Assembly: GCF_014695915.1 (NCBI RefSeq)
Contig: NZ_JACJPF010000043.1
Span: forward strand, 1 to 64,000
Length of the DNA: 64,000 nt
Reading direction: 5' to 3'
Source: Trichocoleus sp. FACHB-40
Lineage (GTDB): Bacteria; Cyanobacteriota; Cyanobacteriia; Cyanobacteriales; FACHB-T130
In this document: in pieces, positions 1 through 10,685 of the stretch
Numbering within the stretch: position 1 is the stretch's first letter
Layout: each line of letters opens with the position of its first letter
Made by a program: the position numbers and the translations under genes
Notes under the pieces: generated by a model
Database searches by the model: none
What the model was told of the DNA's origin: nothing
The model's input: the letters and a program-made list of their open reading frames with translations, nothing else

Positions 1-1172
1 TGTTTGTCGGCGTTGGTGCATCCCGCGTCCGCGACTTGTTTAAAAAAGCCAAGGAAAACGCTCCTTGTCTGATCTTCATCGATGAAATTGACGCTGTAGG
101 ACGGCAACGTGGCACAGGTATCGGCGGCGGTAACGACGAGAGGGAACAAACCCTTAACCAGTTGCTGACCGAAATGGACGGCTTTGAAGGCAACACTGGG
201 ATTATTATTATTGCTGCCACCAACCGTCCCGATGTACTAGATTCGGCATTACTGCGTCCGGGACGCTTTGACCGCCAAGTAATAGTAGACTACCCGGATC
301 TGAAAGGACGACGGGAAATTTTGGATGTACACGCGCGTAACAAAAAAATCGCTCCGGAAGTATCCTTAGAAGCGATCGCTCGTCGTACCCCTGGTTTCAC
401 AGGTGCTGACTTAGCCAACCTGCTCAACGAAGCCGCAATTCTAACAGCTCGTCGCCGGAAAGATGCCGTTTCAGAGTTAGAAATCAACGATGCCATAGAC
501 CGGGTGGTAGCTGGCATGGAACGAACCCCCTTGGTAGACGGCAGGAAGAAGCGCCTGATTGCTTATCATGAGGTTGGTCACGCGATCGTCGGCACCCTGA
601 GTCCCCACCACAACCCCTTAGAGAAAGTCACCATACTGCCTCGCGGACAAGCTTTGGGCCTAACTTGGTTTACTCCTGCCGAGGAGATAGGTTTGGATTC
701 CAAATCTCAAATTCTCTCCAGCATTACTGCTACCTTAGGCGGGAGAGCAGCAGAGGAAATCATCTTTGGCAACGATGAAGTAACTACTGGAGCCGGTAAC
801 GACCTGGAGAAGGTGACAGAACGAGCGCGACAGATGGTGACACGGTTTGGAATGTCCGAGCTTGGGCCTGTGGCACTAGAAAGCCCGAATGGGGAAGTAT
901 TTTTAGGTCGAGATTGGGGGAACCGCAGCGAGTATTCGGAGGAGATTGCTGCTCGGATTGATGGTCACGTCCGTTCAATTGTTGACCATTGCTACAAAGA
1001 AGCTTGCCGGATAATTCTGGAAAACCGTGCCTTGATAGATATGCTCGTGGATCTGCTGTTAGACCACGAAACCATCGAAGGCGATCGCTTCCGTCAGATT
1101 GTTGATGAATACATCCAAAAGCCTAAGAAAGAGCTAGTGCTTCCCTCCACTCCCTTAAAAGAGAGCGTGTAG
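1..1172 (+). CDS. ftsH: ATP-dependent zinc metalloprotease FtsH (5' end outside window)
   Basis: Membrane-bound AAA+ protease that degrades misfolded and photodamaged membrane proteins such as PSII D1. The frame is open from base 3, so the gene begins upstream and the N-terminal membrane segments and Walker A are missing. Visible are Walker B (LIFIDEIDA), the second region of homology with RPGRFDR, the zinc site HEVGH at 567-581, and the downstream GNDLEK acidic ligand region. The late block [21 protein letters not shown] resembles thylakoid FtsH of cyanobacteria. Which of the several cyanobacterial paralogues this is cannot be settled from the fragment. A C-rich/G-rich hairpin follows the stop. 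Confidence 0.95.
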   Translation, partial: FVGVGASRVRDLFKKAKENAPCLIFIDEIDAVGRQRGTGIGGGNDEREQTLNQLLTEMDGFEGNTGIIIIAATNRPDVLDSALLRPGRFDRQVIVDYPDLKGRREILDVHARNKKIAPEVSLEAIARRTPGFTGADLANLLNEAAILTARRRKDAVSELEINDAIDRVVAGMERTPLVDGRKKRLIAYHEVGHAIVGTLSPHHNPLEKVTILPRGQALGLTWFTPAEEIGLDSKSQILSSITATLGGRAAEEIIFGNDEVTTGAGNDLEKVTERARQMVTRFGMSELGPVALESPNGEVFLGRDWGNRSEYSEEIAARIDGHVRSIVDHCYKEACRIILENRALIDMLVDLLLDHETIEGDRFRQIVDEYIQKPKKELVLPSTPLKESV

Positions 1173-1224
1173 AAAAAAAGTTCTCTTTTAATCTATTTCT
1201 CTTTCGCAGTTGAGTCTAATACAC

Positions 1225-1266
1225 AGCCAACCCCTTCCCTTTCCTTCAAGGGAAGGGGCTAATTTT
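1225..1266. terminator. Hairpin terminator between ftsH and the M23 peptidase gene
   Basis: CCCCTTCCCTT at 1231-1241 pairs with AAGGGAAGGGG at 1248-1258, followed by CTAATTTT. It lies between two convergent genes and could end transcription from both sides. Confidence 0.55.
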
Positions 1267-1369
1267 AAAGCCTCTCCCGTGAAAAGATTTTTCCTTTTCC
1301 CTCTCCTCTGAGGATAGGGTTAGGGACACGCCAAAACTGTAGTACCGCATCCACGTGAGAGCCGCTTAA

Positions 1370-2095
1370 CTAATCTATGGTGCGTCGCCCTTGAGAGCTA
1401 CCCCAAGACGGCTGTCCTGTAGATGGCTGAGAGAAACCCTGAGCAAATTGCTGAGTGGTGCCTGGTTGTTGAGAGTACATAGCTCGGAGAACCTGGGCAG
1501 GATCTACATAGTTATTAGCGTACTTTAAGCCCCAATGCAGGTGGGGGCCAGTGGTACGCCCAGTCATACCTATACGACCAATCCGCGCCCCTGCGGGGAG
1601 CTGTTGACCTTGCCAAATTATGATGCCGCCGCCACGATCAATTACATAACGGTTGCCATTGGCAGTTCCTACACTTCCTTTCAGGTGACAGTAGACGTGC
1701 TGCCATTGCCCAGATTGGATCTTAATTAAGGTGCCGCAGGCGGTATGGTCTGAGACTTCCACGACGTAACCTGCCCACCAATTGCGGATGTAGCTGCCTT
1801 CTGGCCCAGCAATGTCTAAACCGCGATGAAATTCCCAGCCAGAAGCGTCAGTGGGAGAACGGCGGTAGCCAAAGCCAGAAGTGTAGCCTTTAAAATTTTC
1901 GACGGGGAAAGATGCACCTTGCCAACTACTGCGAGTTAATAGTGAATTTGTTCTAATTTCCCTCGCCTCAACTTTCTCCTCCTGAAGTTCTACTGCTGGC
2001 ATTAACCCGATTAAACTCAGCCCTAGAAAAAGTAGAAGAAATATGGGACGCAGAAAGCGGTTTTGGAGATTTGGTGGCGTTGGCGCTTGCTGCAT
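1370..2095 (-). CDS. M23 family (LytM-type) metallopeptidase, exported
   Basis: Predicted periplasmic peptidoglycan endopeptidase or LytM-type regulator of cell-wall hydrolases. I chose the ATG at 2095 (241 aa) because AGGAG lies 8 nt upstream; a TTG at 2149 would add 18 residues without such a site. The N-terminus has a hydrophobic stretch (about residues 14-33) that can act as signal anchor. The peptidase core shows the zinc ligands HRGLD and HLHWG plus the internal YVVEVSDH strand typical of M23. The C-terminus is rich in Gln, Ser and Gly. The gene converges with ftsH. Confidence 0.88.
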   Translation of the reverse strand: MQQAPTPPNLQNRFLRPIFLLLFLGLSLIGLMPAVELQEEKVEAREIRTNSLLTRSSWQGASFPVENFKGYTSGFGYRRSPTDASGWEFHRGLDIAGPEGSYIRNWWAGYVVEVSDHTACGTLIKIQSGQWQHVYCHLKGSVGTANGNRYVIDRGGGIIIWQGQQLPAGARIGRIGMTGRTTGPHLHWGLKYANNYVDPAQVLRAMYSQQPGTTQQFAQGFSQPSTGQPSWGSSQGRRTID

Positions 2096-2289
2096 TAATT
2101 CGCTCCTCGACTGCTTAAATAAGTTACACACAACGGTGTATTTTGCCAAAAAAAATCAAAGATCGTGGTGTATTTTACTCTAGATTGCAGCTCTGTCAAG
2201 CCTCCCAGTAGAGGGGTATTAGCTATTTCGCGAGATTCTTTAATTTTGTTAAAATTCCTAAAAGTGAAAAATATAATGCTTTAAAACTC

Positions 2290-2673
2290 ATGCTGACTGA
2301 AATTTTACCTTTTAGATTCGCTCTCGATGCGACTGCGATCGCTGGTGCCTCTTTATGGTCGTTAGCTTTATATCTAGGTTTCTCTCCAGCCAGTGAATGG
2401 GTTGCAGAACAACTGAATCGCTGGTTTAACTTTGCTGAGCGATCGCTATACACTTCTAATGAGGAATTTGAAAGAACTCGTAAGGGTAGAGAATCACAAA
2501 ACGCTTTTTATGCTTCCATTTTCAGCATTGTACCTTTTTTAATTGTTGGTGCTGCCTGCAATTACGGTGTAGAAATTGGTTTAGGACGCAGCTGGGCAAT
2601 TAGTATGGGAATACTAGCTTGTATGAGTTGTGGGGTTTATGAACTAGGTCGAAGAGATGGGAAATCTTCTTAA
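2290..2673 (+). CDS. Small membrane protein of unknown function
   Basis: 127-residue protein with two likely membrane segments, one near the N-terminus (ALDATAIAGASLWSLALYLG) and one around residues 78-95 (ASIFSIVPFLIVGAACNYG), joined by a charged loop. I do not recognise a family. The coding frame has clean codon use with HIP1 sites inside, and it sits between two minus-strand genes, ending 15 bp before the stop of the convergent LpxB-like gene. Confidence 0.65.
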   Translation: MLTEILPFRFALDATAIAGASLWSLALYLGFSPASEWVAEQLNRWFNFAERSLYTSNEEFERTRKGRESQNAFYASIFSIVPFLIVGAACNYGVEIGLGRSWAISMGILACMSCGVYELGRRDGKSS

Positions 2674-2688
2674 AATAGGGAGCCGTTA

Positions 2689-4008
2689 TTAACCTATAAC
2701 TCCTAGCTCTTGACAAACTAAAGTTGCTAGTTTTTCCGCAGCCCCAGGTTGACCGCGAAGACTTTTGAGGCGATCGCGCATTTGTTGTAATTTTTCCGGA
2801 TGGTTAAGATAATCTAAAGCGAGTGCTGCCACCTCTGTTGCTTGCAGTCTGCCGACCAATTCTGGCACTACCTGCGATTTCGCCCAGAGATTAGGCCAAG
2901 CATATAAACGTCCTTGTTTCATGACTTGTTTCATTATTATCCAGTTGATCGCTTTGGCAAAACTGGAACCTAATACTGGCAAGTTGGCGAGTAACCCAGG
3001 CAAACCATCCCAGCTTCGCATGGCATCAAGTTGTTGAGTTGGCAGTAAGACGATCATTGGTACTGCTAAGGCACCGAGTTCAGCAGTGTTGGCTCCCACG
3101 GTGGTAAAACATAGTGAACATTGGGATAATAATTCGTAAGCAGGCGATCGCGTCCACAATTGCACCCTCAATCCAGCCTCTGTCTTGAAATACGGCAACT
3201 CTGGCCGTTCCGGTACGATAAGCTTCGCTGAAGAACCTTTCACCAGTTCAATTACTGGATTTTGCTGTTTGTCAGCAAATCTAGATAAAGTTGACAAATC
3301 TAAAGTAGGAGCAACAGGAATTACAAACTGAGTTTGGGGACGTTGCTTGTGGATGTTTTCTGCGATCGCTAAACACAAAGGCACACCTTGAGCTAGTTTA
3401 GCCGCTTTCGATCCCGGAAGTAATCCGATAAGTTCCGGACTGAGTAAAAATGAGGCAGTATAAGAGTCTTCTTTGCCTTCTTGAGATACGTCTGCCATTA
3501 AATCCCCAACAACGGTAAATTTATCGGCATATTTTTGAGGTACTTTGGCGATAATCTCTGGTTTCATCGCACCAAACTTGTCAATCCACCCCTGCCAACG
3601 TGCTTCCCATTCCGCATAGACAACGGTACGATAATTTAAGCGTTTGCCAATCGCTACGGCAAAAAATTGATCGCCTCCTAAAAAGACTACTACACCGCGA
3701 TCTCGCCATTCCCAATTTTCGGCAGTCTTTCCCCAAAGCAAAAACTTTAAAAAATGATCTGCTCCCTGTACGCGGTCTACTTCTGGATATGAGAGTGCGA
3801 TCGCTGGTTCTTTTCCGGTAGCATGAGTACAAGGCGACAACACAACAGAAATCCGCACCTTTTCTCGGTCGTCTCCCAACTGTTCTCTTAAACGTCGCAC
3901 AACTGGACGCACCCAGGTTGCCAACTCCCCAGGCCCATTTGAGAGAATCAAAATATCAACGGGTTGCACCGATTGCTTTCCTGCTGATGAGTTAAATATC
4001 AAAGCCAA
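2689..4008 (-). CDS. Lipid-A-disaccharide synthase-related protein
   Basis: 439-residue protein of the cyanobacterial and plant group related to LpxB, a GT-B type glycosyltransferase. The start of the fold is visible as DILILSNGPGELATWVRPVV, and the second Rossmann half as IGLLPGSKAAKL followed by LCFTTVGANTAELGALAVPMIVLLP. True LpxB joins UDP-diacylglucosamine to lipid X; the substrate of this related family is not established, so the activity is an inference. The listed start is TTG at 4008; a GTG about 13 codons downstream is an alternative. It is divergent from chlH across a 539 bp AT-rich gap. Confidence 0.8.
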   Translation of the reverse strand: MALIFNSSAGKQSVQPVDILILSNGPGELATWVRPVVRRLREQLGDDREKVRISVVLSPCTHATGKEPAIALSYPEVDRVQGADHFLKFLLWGKTAENWEWRDRGVVVFLGGDQFFAVAIGKRLNYRTVVYAEWEARWQGWIDKFGAMKPEIIAKVPQKYADKFTVVGDLMADVSQEGKEDSYTASFLLSPELIGLLPGSKAAKLAQGVPLCLAIAENIHKQRPQTQFVIPVAPTLDLSTLSRFADKQQNPVIELVKGSSAKLIVPERPELPYFKTEAGLRVQLWTRSPAYELLSQCSLCFTTVGANTAELGALAVPMIVLLPTQQLDAMRSWDGLPGLLANLPVLGSSFAKAINWIIMKQVMKQGRLYAWPNLWAKSQVVPELVGRLQATEVAALALDYLNHPEKLQQMRDRLKSLRGQPGAAEKLATLVCQELGVIG

Positions 4009-4547
4009 CCCTTTAATTATATTTTCAATTTTAAACTATAATTATTGCTTTTTTGAGCTTAATAAACTAAGAACATCAAATATCTATAAATCCGATACAA
4101 TAGCTGTTTTTTATATTTATATTTACATCCTAAGCAAAACATTAAACTATCAAAATGCTTAAGGGCTATTTATATTAATTTTAAATTTTTCAGCTTCATA
4201 TTTATAAACCTATTCTTTCCAGGGTAAAAACACCCAATAAGAGTGACTTTGCCCGGAGAAAGCAGGAATGATTTTAGATATATGTAGATTTATTTTACCA
4301 TGATGGAGCAAATACTCGCATTTATATAAACTAATGTAAATAAAGTTGGCTTTTTTTTTATCAAATTGTGTCAATAGAGAGCCAAAAGTCCCACAGTGTA
4401 AGCATCTTCTGCTAAAAATGCTGATGTGCCTACTTTTAGCAATTAACGATTTTGCGACTGGGAGGGGAGTATTGCCTATCCTGCCCTAGAGCTAAAAGAT
4501 CGAGCATTCCTGAAGAAGAGAACACTGTATCATTGGAGCCTAAGCGA
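4009..4547. promoter_or_regulatory. Divergent AT-rich upstream region of the LpxB-like gene and chlH
   Basis: A 539 bp non-coding stretch, strongly AT-rich, that must carry promoters for both flanking divergent genes. It has several TATAAT-like and poly-T tracts but no riboswitch or operator I can name. The open frame extends upstream of chlH to 4452, but those 32 codons do not resemble ChlH. Confidence 0.5.
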
Positions 4548-7500
4548 ATGTTCACTCACGTCAAGTCCACCATTCGCCACATTTCCCCGGACAACCTGAG
4601 GGGGCGATCGCTACTCAAGGTGGTCTATGTCGTGCTAGAGCCACAGTACCAGAGTGCCATCTCAGGAGCGGTTCGCTCAATTAACAAGAACCACCCCGAC
4701 TTAGCGGTTGAAATCAGCGGATATCTGCTGGAAGAACTGCGAGATCCTGAGAACTACGAGGGTTTTAAGCAAGATGTCGCTGCGGCGAATATCTTTATCG
4801 CTTCGTTAATCTTTATAGAAGACTTAGCCGATAAAGTTGTAGCGGCGGTGGAACCCCACCGAGACAACCTTGATGTTGCCGTAGTATTTCCCTCAATGCC
4901 GCAAGTGATGCGCCTGAACAAGATGGGCAGCTTCTCGATGGCGCAGCTGGGACAATCGAAGAGTGCGATCGCGCAATTCATGCGAAAGCGCAAGGAAAAA
5001 TCCGGCAGCGGCTTCCAAGATGGGATGCTGAAGCTACTGCAAACTCTGCCCAAAGTCCTGAAATACCTGCCAATGGACAAAGCGCAGGATGCCAGAAACT
5101 TCATGCTTAGCTTCCAATATTGGCTAGGCGGTTCTCAGGAAAACCTGGAGAACTTCCTGCTGATGCTGGCGGATAAATACGTTTACAAAGGTGAGCAAAA
5201 GCTGAAGTTTCAGGAACCAGTAACCTATCCTGACATGGGCATCTGGCATCCTCTGGCACCACAAATGTTTGAGGATGTCAAGGAGTATCTTAACTGGCAC
5301 AGCAGCCGCAGGGATATATCCAACGATATCAAAGATCCTTTGGCACCCTGTGTTGGCTTAGTGCTGCAACGCACCCACCTGGTCACAGGCGATGATGCCC
5401 ATTATGTGGCAATGGTGCAGGAACTAGAAGCGATGGGCGCACGGGTAATTCCCGTTTTTGCTGGAGGTTTAGATTTTGCCAAGCCAATTGAGGCTTATTT
5501 CTACGATCCATCTGCCAAGACACCCCAGGCAATAGTAGATACGGTGATATCTCTTACCGGGTTTGCTCTCGTGGGTGGCCCCGCTAGACAAGATCACCCA
5601 AAAGCCATTGATGCGCTAAAAAAATTGAATCGTCCCTACATGGTGGCTTTGCCCTTAGTCTTCCAAACTACGGAAGAATGGGAAGATAGCGACTTAGGAC
5701 TGCATCCAATTCAAGTAGCGTTGCAGATTGCGATTCCGGAACTGGATGGAGCGATTGAACCGATTATATTATCGGGAAGGGATGGAGCGACTGGGAAAGC
5801 GATCGCACTCCAAGACCGAATTGAAGCGATCGCTCAACGCGCTTTAAAATGGGCTAACCTGCGCCGCAAGCCAAAACTTGGTAAGAAAATTGCTATCACC
5901 GTTTTCAGCTTCCCACCGGATAAAGGCAACGTCGGTACTGCTGCTTACCTAGATGTATTTGGTTCAATTTACGAGGTGATGAAAGCCCTCAAGCAGAACG
6001 GCTACGACTTGCCAGAATTGCCAGATTCAGCAATGGCGTTGATGCAAGAAGTTATCCACGATGCTCAAGCACAGTACGCCAGTCCTGAGCTTAACATTGC
6101 CTATCGGATGTCAGTACCGGAGTATGAAGAACTCACACCCTACTCGCAACGCCTAGAAGAGAACTGGGGGGCACCTCCCGGACATCTCAATAGCGACGGG
6201 CAGAATTTGCTAATTTACGGCAAACACTTCGGCAATGTCTTTATCGGCGTTCAGCCTACTTTTGGCTATGAAGGCGATCCGATGCGGTTGCTGTTCTCCC
6301 GTTCTGCCAGCCCCCATCACGGTTTTGCTGCCTACTACACCTATCTGGAACGTATTTGGGAAGCTGACGCAGTGCTGCACTTCGGCACGCACGGATCGTT
6401 GGAATTCATGCCCGGTAAGCAGATGGGAATGTCTGGCGACTGTTACCCAGATAACCTGATTGGTTCTATTCCCAATCTTTACTACTATGCGGCGAATAAT
6501 CCCAGCGAGGCCACAATTGCCAAGCGTCGCAGCTATGCCGAAACGATTAGTTATCTGACACCACCAGCAGAAAATGCGGGATTGTACAAGGGTTTGAAGG
6601 AATTAAGCGAGTTAATCGCCTCCTACCAAACTCTCAAAGATACAGGGCGAGGCGTGCAAATTGTCAACACCATCGTAGACAAGTGCCGTTTGGTGAATCT
6701 GGATAAGGATATCTCCTTGCCAGAGAAAGATGCTAACGACATGACCGCCGAGGAACGGGATACCTTAATTGGTTTGGTGTATCGTAGGCTGATGGAGATT
6801 GAATCGCGGCTGTTGCCCTGTGGCTTGCACGTCGTTGGGAAACCGCCGAGTGCAGAGGAAGCGATCGCTACCCTGGTCAACATCGCCTCTCTCGACCGTG
6901 CCGAAGAAGAAATCTTGAGTCTTCCCCGCATCATCGCCAACAGCATCGGACGCAACATTGACGACATCTACAAAAACAACGATCAAGGTGTCTTAGAAGA
7001 TGTCCAGTTATTGCAGGATATCACCCTAGCCACCCGTGCCGCAGTTTCCGCCCTCGTCAAAGAACAAACCGACGCTGATGGTCGCGTTTCCCTCGTTTCC
7101 AAGCTGAATTTCTTCAACATGGGCAGAAAGCAGCCTTGGATTGAAACATTGCACGCAGCAGGATATCCCAAAATTGACGAAGCACAAATCAAGCCTTTGT
7201 TTGAATATCTGGAATTCTGCCTCCAGCAAGTTTGTGCCGACAACGAACTGGGTGCATTACTCAAAGGCTTAGAAGGGGAATACATCCTTCCGGGGCCAGG
7301 TGGCGATCCCATCCGCAACCCGGATGTCCTGCCTACTGGCAAAAACATCCACGCCCTCGACCCCCAATCTATCCCCACCGCAGCCGCAGTCAAATCCGCC
7401 AAAGTCGTTGTAGACCGACTTCTAGAACGGCAACGCGCGGAAACGGGTGCCTATCCCGAAACCATTGCCTGCGTCCTCTGGGGAACGGACAACATCAAAA

Positions 7501-8522
7501 CCTACGGGGAATCCCTCGCCCAAATTATGTGGATGGTCGGCGTTAAACCCGTGCCAGATGCTTTAGGACGAGTCAATAAACTGGAACTGATTCCCCTGGC
7601 TGAACTCGGTCGTCCCCGCGTTGATGTGGTAATCAACTGTTCTGGTGTCTTCCGCGACTTGTTCATCAACCAGATGAATTTACTCGACCAAGCAGTGAAG
7701 ATGGCAGCAGAAGCCGACGAACCGCTATCGATGAACTTTGTCCGCAAACACGCCTTACTACAGGCGGAGGAAATGGGCATCAACCTGCGCCAAGCGGCGA
7801 CTCGCGTTTTTTCTAATGCCTCCGGTTCTTATTCTTCTAATATCAACCTGGCAGTAGAAAACAGCACTTGGGAAAGCGAATCTGAGTTACAAGATATGTA
7901 CCTCAGCCGCAAATCCTTCGCCTTCACCTCCGATAGCCCAGGCACAATGGAACAGTCGCGTCAGATTTTTGAAACGGCCCTGAAAACCGCTGAAGTGACG
8001 TTCCAAAACCTCGACTCTTCCGAGATTAGTCTCACGGATGTTTCCCACTACTTCGACTCTGACCCCACTAAGGTTGTCGCCAGTCTGCGCGGCGATGGCA
8101 AAACGCCAGCATCCTACATTGCTGACACCACCACCGCCAACGCCCAAGTCCGCACGCTATCGGAAACCGTTCGCTTAGATGCCCGTACCAAACTACTAAA
8201 TCCCAAGTGGTACGAAGGGATGCTAAGTCACGGTTACGAGGGTGTCCGCGAACTCTCAAAGCGCTTGGTAAATACGATGGGTTGGTCTGCAACAGCTGGC
8301 GCTGTCGATAACTGGATTTACGAGGATACAAATACCACGTTTATCCAAGATGAAGAGATGCGGAAGCGGTTGATGAACCTCAATCCTCACTCTTTCCGAA
8401 AAGTTGTCGCCACCTTACTCGAAGTAAATGGTCGCGGTTACTGGGAAACCAGCGAAAGCAACTTGCAAATGCTACGCGAATTGTATCAGGAGGTCGAAGA
8501 CCGGATTGAAGGAATAGAATAG
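4548..8522 (+). CDS. chlH: Magnesium chelatase subunit H
   Basis: Large porphyrin-binding subunit of Mg-chelatase, which inserts Mg2+ into protoporphyrin IX with ChlI and ChlD at the first committed step of chlorophyll synthesis. The ATG at 4548 gives 1324 aa, close to the usual length of about 1330, and begins with [12 protein letters not shown] as in cyanobacterial ChlH. Recognisable blocks include [18 protein letters not shown] at the N-terminus, [41 protein letters not shown] and the C-terminal [14 protein letters not shown]. CobN and BchH are relatives, but length and sequence favour ChlH. No chlI or chlD lies in the window. Confidence 0.97.
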   Translation: MFTHVKSTIRHISPDNLRGRSLLKVVYVVLEPQYQSAISGAVRSINKNHPDLAVEISGYLLEELRDPENYEGFKQDVAAANIFIASLIFIEDLADKVVAAVEPHRDNLDVAVVFPSMPQVMRLNKMGSFSMAQLGQSKSAIAQFMRKRKEKSGSGFQDGMLKLLQTLPKVLKYLPMDKAQDARNFMLSFQYWLGGSQENLENFLLMLADKYVYKGEQKLKFQEPVTYPDMGIWHPLAPQMFEDVKEYLNWHSSRRDISNDIKDPLAPCVGLVLQRTHLVTGDDAHYVAMVQELEAMGARVIPVFAGGLDFAKPIEAYFYDPSAKTPQAIVDTVISLTGFALVGGPARQDHPKAIDALKKLNRPYMVALPLVFQTTEEWEDSDLGLHPIQVALQIAIPELDGAIEPIILSGRDGATGKAIALQDRIEAIAQRALKWANLRRKPKLGKKIAITVFSFPPDKGNVGTAAYLDVFGSIYEVMKALKQNGYDLPELPDSAMALMQEVIHDAQAQYASPELNIAYRMSVPEYEELTPYSQRLEENWGAPPGHLNSDGQNLLIYGKHFGNVFIGVQPTFGYEGDPMRLLFSRSASPHHGFAAYYTYLERIWEADAVLHFGTHGSLEFMPGKQMGMSGDCYPDNLIGSIPNLYYYAANNPSEATIAKRRSYAETISYLTPPAENAGLYKGLKELSELIASYQTLKDTGRGVQIVNTIVDKCRLVNLDKDISLPEKDANDMTAEERDTLIGLVYRRLMEIESRLLPCGLHVVGKPPSAEEAIATLVNIASLDRAEEEILSLPRIIANSIGRNIDDIYKNNDQGVLEDVQLLQDITLATRAAVSALVKEQTDADGRVSLVSKLNFFNMGRKQPWIETLHAAGYPKIDEAQIKPLFEYLEFCLQQVCADNELGALLKGLEGEYILPGPGGDPIRNPDVLPTGKNIHALDPQSIPTAAAVKSAKVVVDRLLERQRAETGAYPETIACVLWGTDNIKTYGESLAQIMWMVGVKPVPDALGRVNKLELIPLAELGRPRVDVVINCSGVFRDLFINQMNLLDQAVKMAAEADEPLSMNFVRKHALLQAEEMGINLRQAATRVFSNASGSYSSNINLAVENSTWESESELQDMYLSRKSFAFTSDSPGTMEQSRQIFETALKTAEVTFQNLDSSEISLTDVSHYFDSDPTKVVASLRGDGKTPASYIADTTTANAQVRTLSETVRLDARTKLLNPKWYEGMLSHGYEGVRELSKRLVNTMGWSATAGAVDNWIYEDTNTTFIQDEEMRKRLMNLNPHSFRKVVATLLEVNGRGYWETSESNLQMLRELYQEVEDRIEGIE

Positions 8523-8533
8523 TCGGTAACTGA

Positions 8534-8575
8534 AACTCATGTAGAGACGAGATTAATCTCGTCTCTACATGAGTT
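8534..8575. repeat. Perfect 42-bp palindrome downstream of chlH
   Basis: Bases 8534-8554 are the exact reverse complement of 8555-8575, with AGAGACGAGATT|AATCTCGTCTCT at the centre. It can fold as a long hairpin after the chlH stop. There is no clear T run, so it looks more like a dispersed cyanobacterial palindromic repeat than a standard terminator, though it may protect or end the chlH mRNA. Confidence 0.85.
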
Positions 8576-8607
8576 AAATAATCCAAAATATAAACCCCAG
8601 CATTGGT

Positions 8608-9183
8608 ATGACTGCCCTAACCGTCAACTTTAACCCCATTATTAAGCTGACAGATGAGCAATTTTTTCAGCTTTGTCAGGTAAATGAAAATCTAAGGTTT
8701 GAACGCACGGCTACAGGGGAATTAATCATTATGTCACCTGCTGGGGGAGAAACAGGAAATCGAAATGGTAGACTGACGCAGCAATTATTTAATTGGGCAA
8801 ATACGAATAATTTAGGTATTGCCTTCGATTCTTCCACAGGTTTTAAACTCCCTAATGGTGCAGATCGTTCCCCTGATGCAGCTTGGCTGAAATTGGAACG
8901 TTGGGAGACGTTAACATCTGAGCAAAAAGAGAAATTTATCCCCTTTTGTCCTGATTTTGTCATTGAGTTACTTTCACCGAGTGATACTTTGAAAGTAGCT
9001 CAAGAGAAAATTAAAGAATACCGAAACAATGGCACTATTTTGGGTTTGTTAATTAACCGCAAATCCAAGCAAGTAGAAATTTATCGCCAAGGTCAAGAAG
9101 TTGAAGTGCTGCAATCTCCTACTACGTTCTCAGGAGAAAAGGTTCTCCCCGGATTTGTCTTAAATCTTGAACCAATCTGGTAA
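8608..9183 (+). CDS. Uma2 family (DUF820) putative endonuclease
   Basis: 191-residue protein of the PD-(D/E)XK-fold Uma2 family, which is greatly expanded in cyanobacteria and whose cellular role is unclear. Family signatures seen are MSPAGGETGNRNGRL, SSTGFKLPNGADRSPDAAWL, the strand FCPDFVIELLSPSDTL carrying the acidic residues, and KIKEYRNNGTILGLLI. The start is an ATG 32 bp after the chlH palindrome. It lies 40 bp upstream of a nuclease gene on the same strand and may be co-transcribed with it. Confidence 0.88.
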   Translation: MTALTVNFNPIIKLTDEQFFQLCQVNENLRFERTATGELIIMSPAGGETGNRNGRLTQQLFNWANTNNLGIAFDSSTGFKLPNGADRSPDAAWLKLERWETLTSEQKEKFIPFCPDFVIELLSPSDTLKVAQEKIKEYRNNGTILGLLINRKSKQVEIYRQGQEVEVLQSPTTFSGEKVLPGFVLNLEPIW

Positions 9184-9217
9184 CAACTAGCATAAATGAA
9201 ATCTAGCTGAGGAATTA

Positions 9218-10177
9218 GTGCGAATGCTAGAAAACATAATTGAGAGAGTTTTATCGAACTACCCAATCGTTAGTAAAGAAAATTTTAAAAAACATTTGTT
9301 TGCTAGTTATCTAAGAAATGATGTACCAGTTTCGTTAGATACTTATCTAAAGCTTCCAGATATTTATAGCATCGAAGCATCCCCCGGAAATGGTTCATGG
9401 GCAAATATTCCTTGGATTGCTATTTTCAACAAGCTCGTCACAGAAAGTGTAAGGTTTGGATTTTTCGTTGTCTACCTTTTTCGTGCTGATTTTTCTGGTG
9501 TCTACCTATCGCTTATTCAAGGTACAGCATCTCAGAAAGAGATTTACGGACTCGGACGTTCAAGAGAAGTTTTGCGAAATCAAGCCAAGATATTTAGAAG
9601 GATGATCTTGACAAAAATTGATATAAATATTTATGAGAAAATTGATCTTAAGCTTGAGGCAATTCCTAAAGAAACCACTGCTAGACGATTAGGACAAGCT
9701 TATGAAGCAGGTAATATTATAGCTACTTATTATTCCAGAGATGCGTTACCATCATCTCAAAAAATGCTTGAAGATTTATTGAAATTTATTAATATATATG
9801 AAGAATTAGTTGAAAATCAACCTTTTGAGGCTCCGGGAAGTGATCCCTATTCTGAAGAAGTTTGGCTGGAAGACTTAACAAAGTATAGGATTCATCGAAG
9901 AGTAGAGAGAAATCAAGCTCTGTGTAAGAGAGCAAAAGAAATACATGGATATATATGCAAGGCTTGCAGATTCGATTTTGAAACTCACTACGGAGAAATT
10001 GGAAGAAACTATATAGAGGCTCATCATATTGTTCCAATTTCAAGTTTAGAAAAAACTAAAGTTCAGCTAGATCCATCAAAAGATTTCACTGTTTTATGCT
10101 CTAACTGTCACCGCATGATTCACCGAATAAAACCTACCCCAAGTTTAGAAGAGTTCAAAGCAATAATCAGAATATAA
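9218..10177 (+). CDS. MrcB-N (DUF3578) and HNH domain endonuclease
   Basis: 319-residue protein (or 317 from the ATG at 9224; GTG at 9218 is the longer start). Residues 1-175 match the DUF3578 domain found at the N-terminus of McrB-like restriction proteins, with the motif PWIAIFNKLVTESV followed by VVYLFRADFSGVYLSLIQG. The C-terminal 80 residues are an HNH nuclease with a CxxC knuckle (CKAC), EAHHIVPIS and a second knuckle CSNCHRMIH. By analogy, the N-terminal domain reads modified DNA bases and the HNH domain cuts, making this a candidate type IV-like defence nuclease. That function is an inference. Confidence 0.85.
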   Translation: MRMLENIIERVLSNYPIVSKENFKKHLFASYLRNDVPVSLDTYLKLPDIYSIEASPGNGSWANIPWIAIFNKLVTESVRFGFFVVYLFRADFSGVYLSLIQGTASQKEIYGLGRSREVLRNQAKIFRRMILTKIDINIYEKIDLKLEAIPKETTARRLGQAYEAGNIIATYYSRDALPSSQKMLEDLLKFINIYEELVENQPFEAPGSDPYSEEVWLEDLTKYRIHRRVERNQALCKRAKEIHGYICKACRFDFETHYGEIGRNYIEAHHIVPISSLEKTKVQLDPSKDFTVLCSNCHRMIHRIKPTPSLEEFKAIIRI

Positions 10178-10190
10178 AGAAGACTCTTAA

Positions 10191-10275
10191 GCGATCGCAT
10201 TTATCTTTCCCAAAGCGCGATCGCATCCATCTTGCCAAGCCTGCGATCGCATCCTCTTTTCCAAAATGCGATCGC
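10191..10275. repeat. HIP1-containing repeat tract downstream of the HNH gene
   Basis: Four GCGATCGC octamers recur every 26-28 bp (first at 10191), separated by similar spacers of the form ATYYATCTTKCCAA. The 24 bp at 10191-10214 (HIP1 then ATTTATCTTTCCCAAA) recur exactly at 10978-11001, on the other side of the toxin/antitoxin pair. Confidence 0.85.
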
Positions 10276-10295
10276 TTCTACTAACATAGCGCTCG

Positions 10296-10685
10296 CTAAC
10301 TATCAAATGGATTCAACACAATCAATCCATTGATGCGCTGAAAATCTTTAACATTGCGAGTTACTAACGTACAACCCTCAACCAAGGCGCAAGCTGCTAT
10401 TAAAGCATCTCCTAATTTAGTACGATAATGACGACGGATTTGAGCAGCACCATCTAAAACTGATTCAGTTAGCGATACACATCTGAGACTCCGCAAAAAT
10501 TCTCGCATTTCTAACGCTTCAGTGTCGCTCAATGTAGGGTAACAGAGTAACTCTACCCAAGTAATGGGACAGTAAAATCCTGTAGCATCGCTCCTTTCAA
10601 TTTCGTCAAAGATATATTTTACAGCTAACTCGCCTTTAAAGAAGCCAATGATAATGTTAGTATCCAGTAGATATTTACTACTCAT
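10296..10685 (-). CDS. PIN domain toxin of a type II toxin-antitoxin pair (VapC-like)
   Basis: 129-residue PIN domain, a predicted Mg-dependent ribonuclease. The acidic residues expected for the active site are visible: D8 in LLDTN, the Glu of WVELLC, the Asp of LGDALIAA and the Asp of RNVKDF. Its ATG overlaps the end of the upstream antitoxin gene by 8 bp (10678-10685), giving the translational coupling typical of such pairs. The target RNA cannot be predicted. Confidence 0.87.
   Translation of the reverse strand: MSSKYLLDTNIIIGFFKGELAVKYIFDEIERSDATGFYCPITWVELLCYPTLSDTEALEMREFLRSLRCVSLTESVLDGAAQIRRHYRTKLGDALIAACALVEGCTLVTRNVKDFQRINGLIVLNPFDS

Noticed and set aside
4452-4547. N-terminal extension of ChlH
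   Set aside because: The 32 extra codons do not resemble ChlH, whose usual start is at 4548.
8608-9183. Uma2 gene as part of an insertion sequence
   Set aside because: No transposase or terminal inverted repeats surround it; the 42-bp palindrome upstream is a single element.
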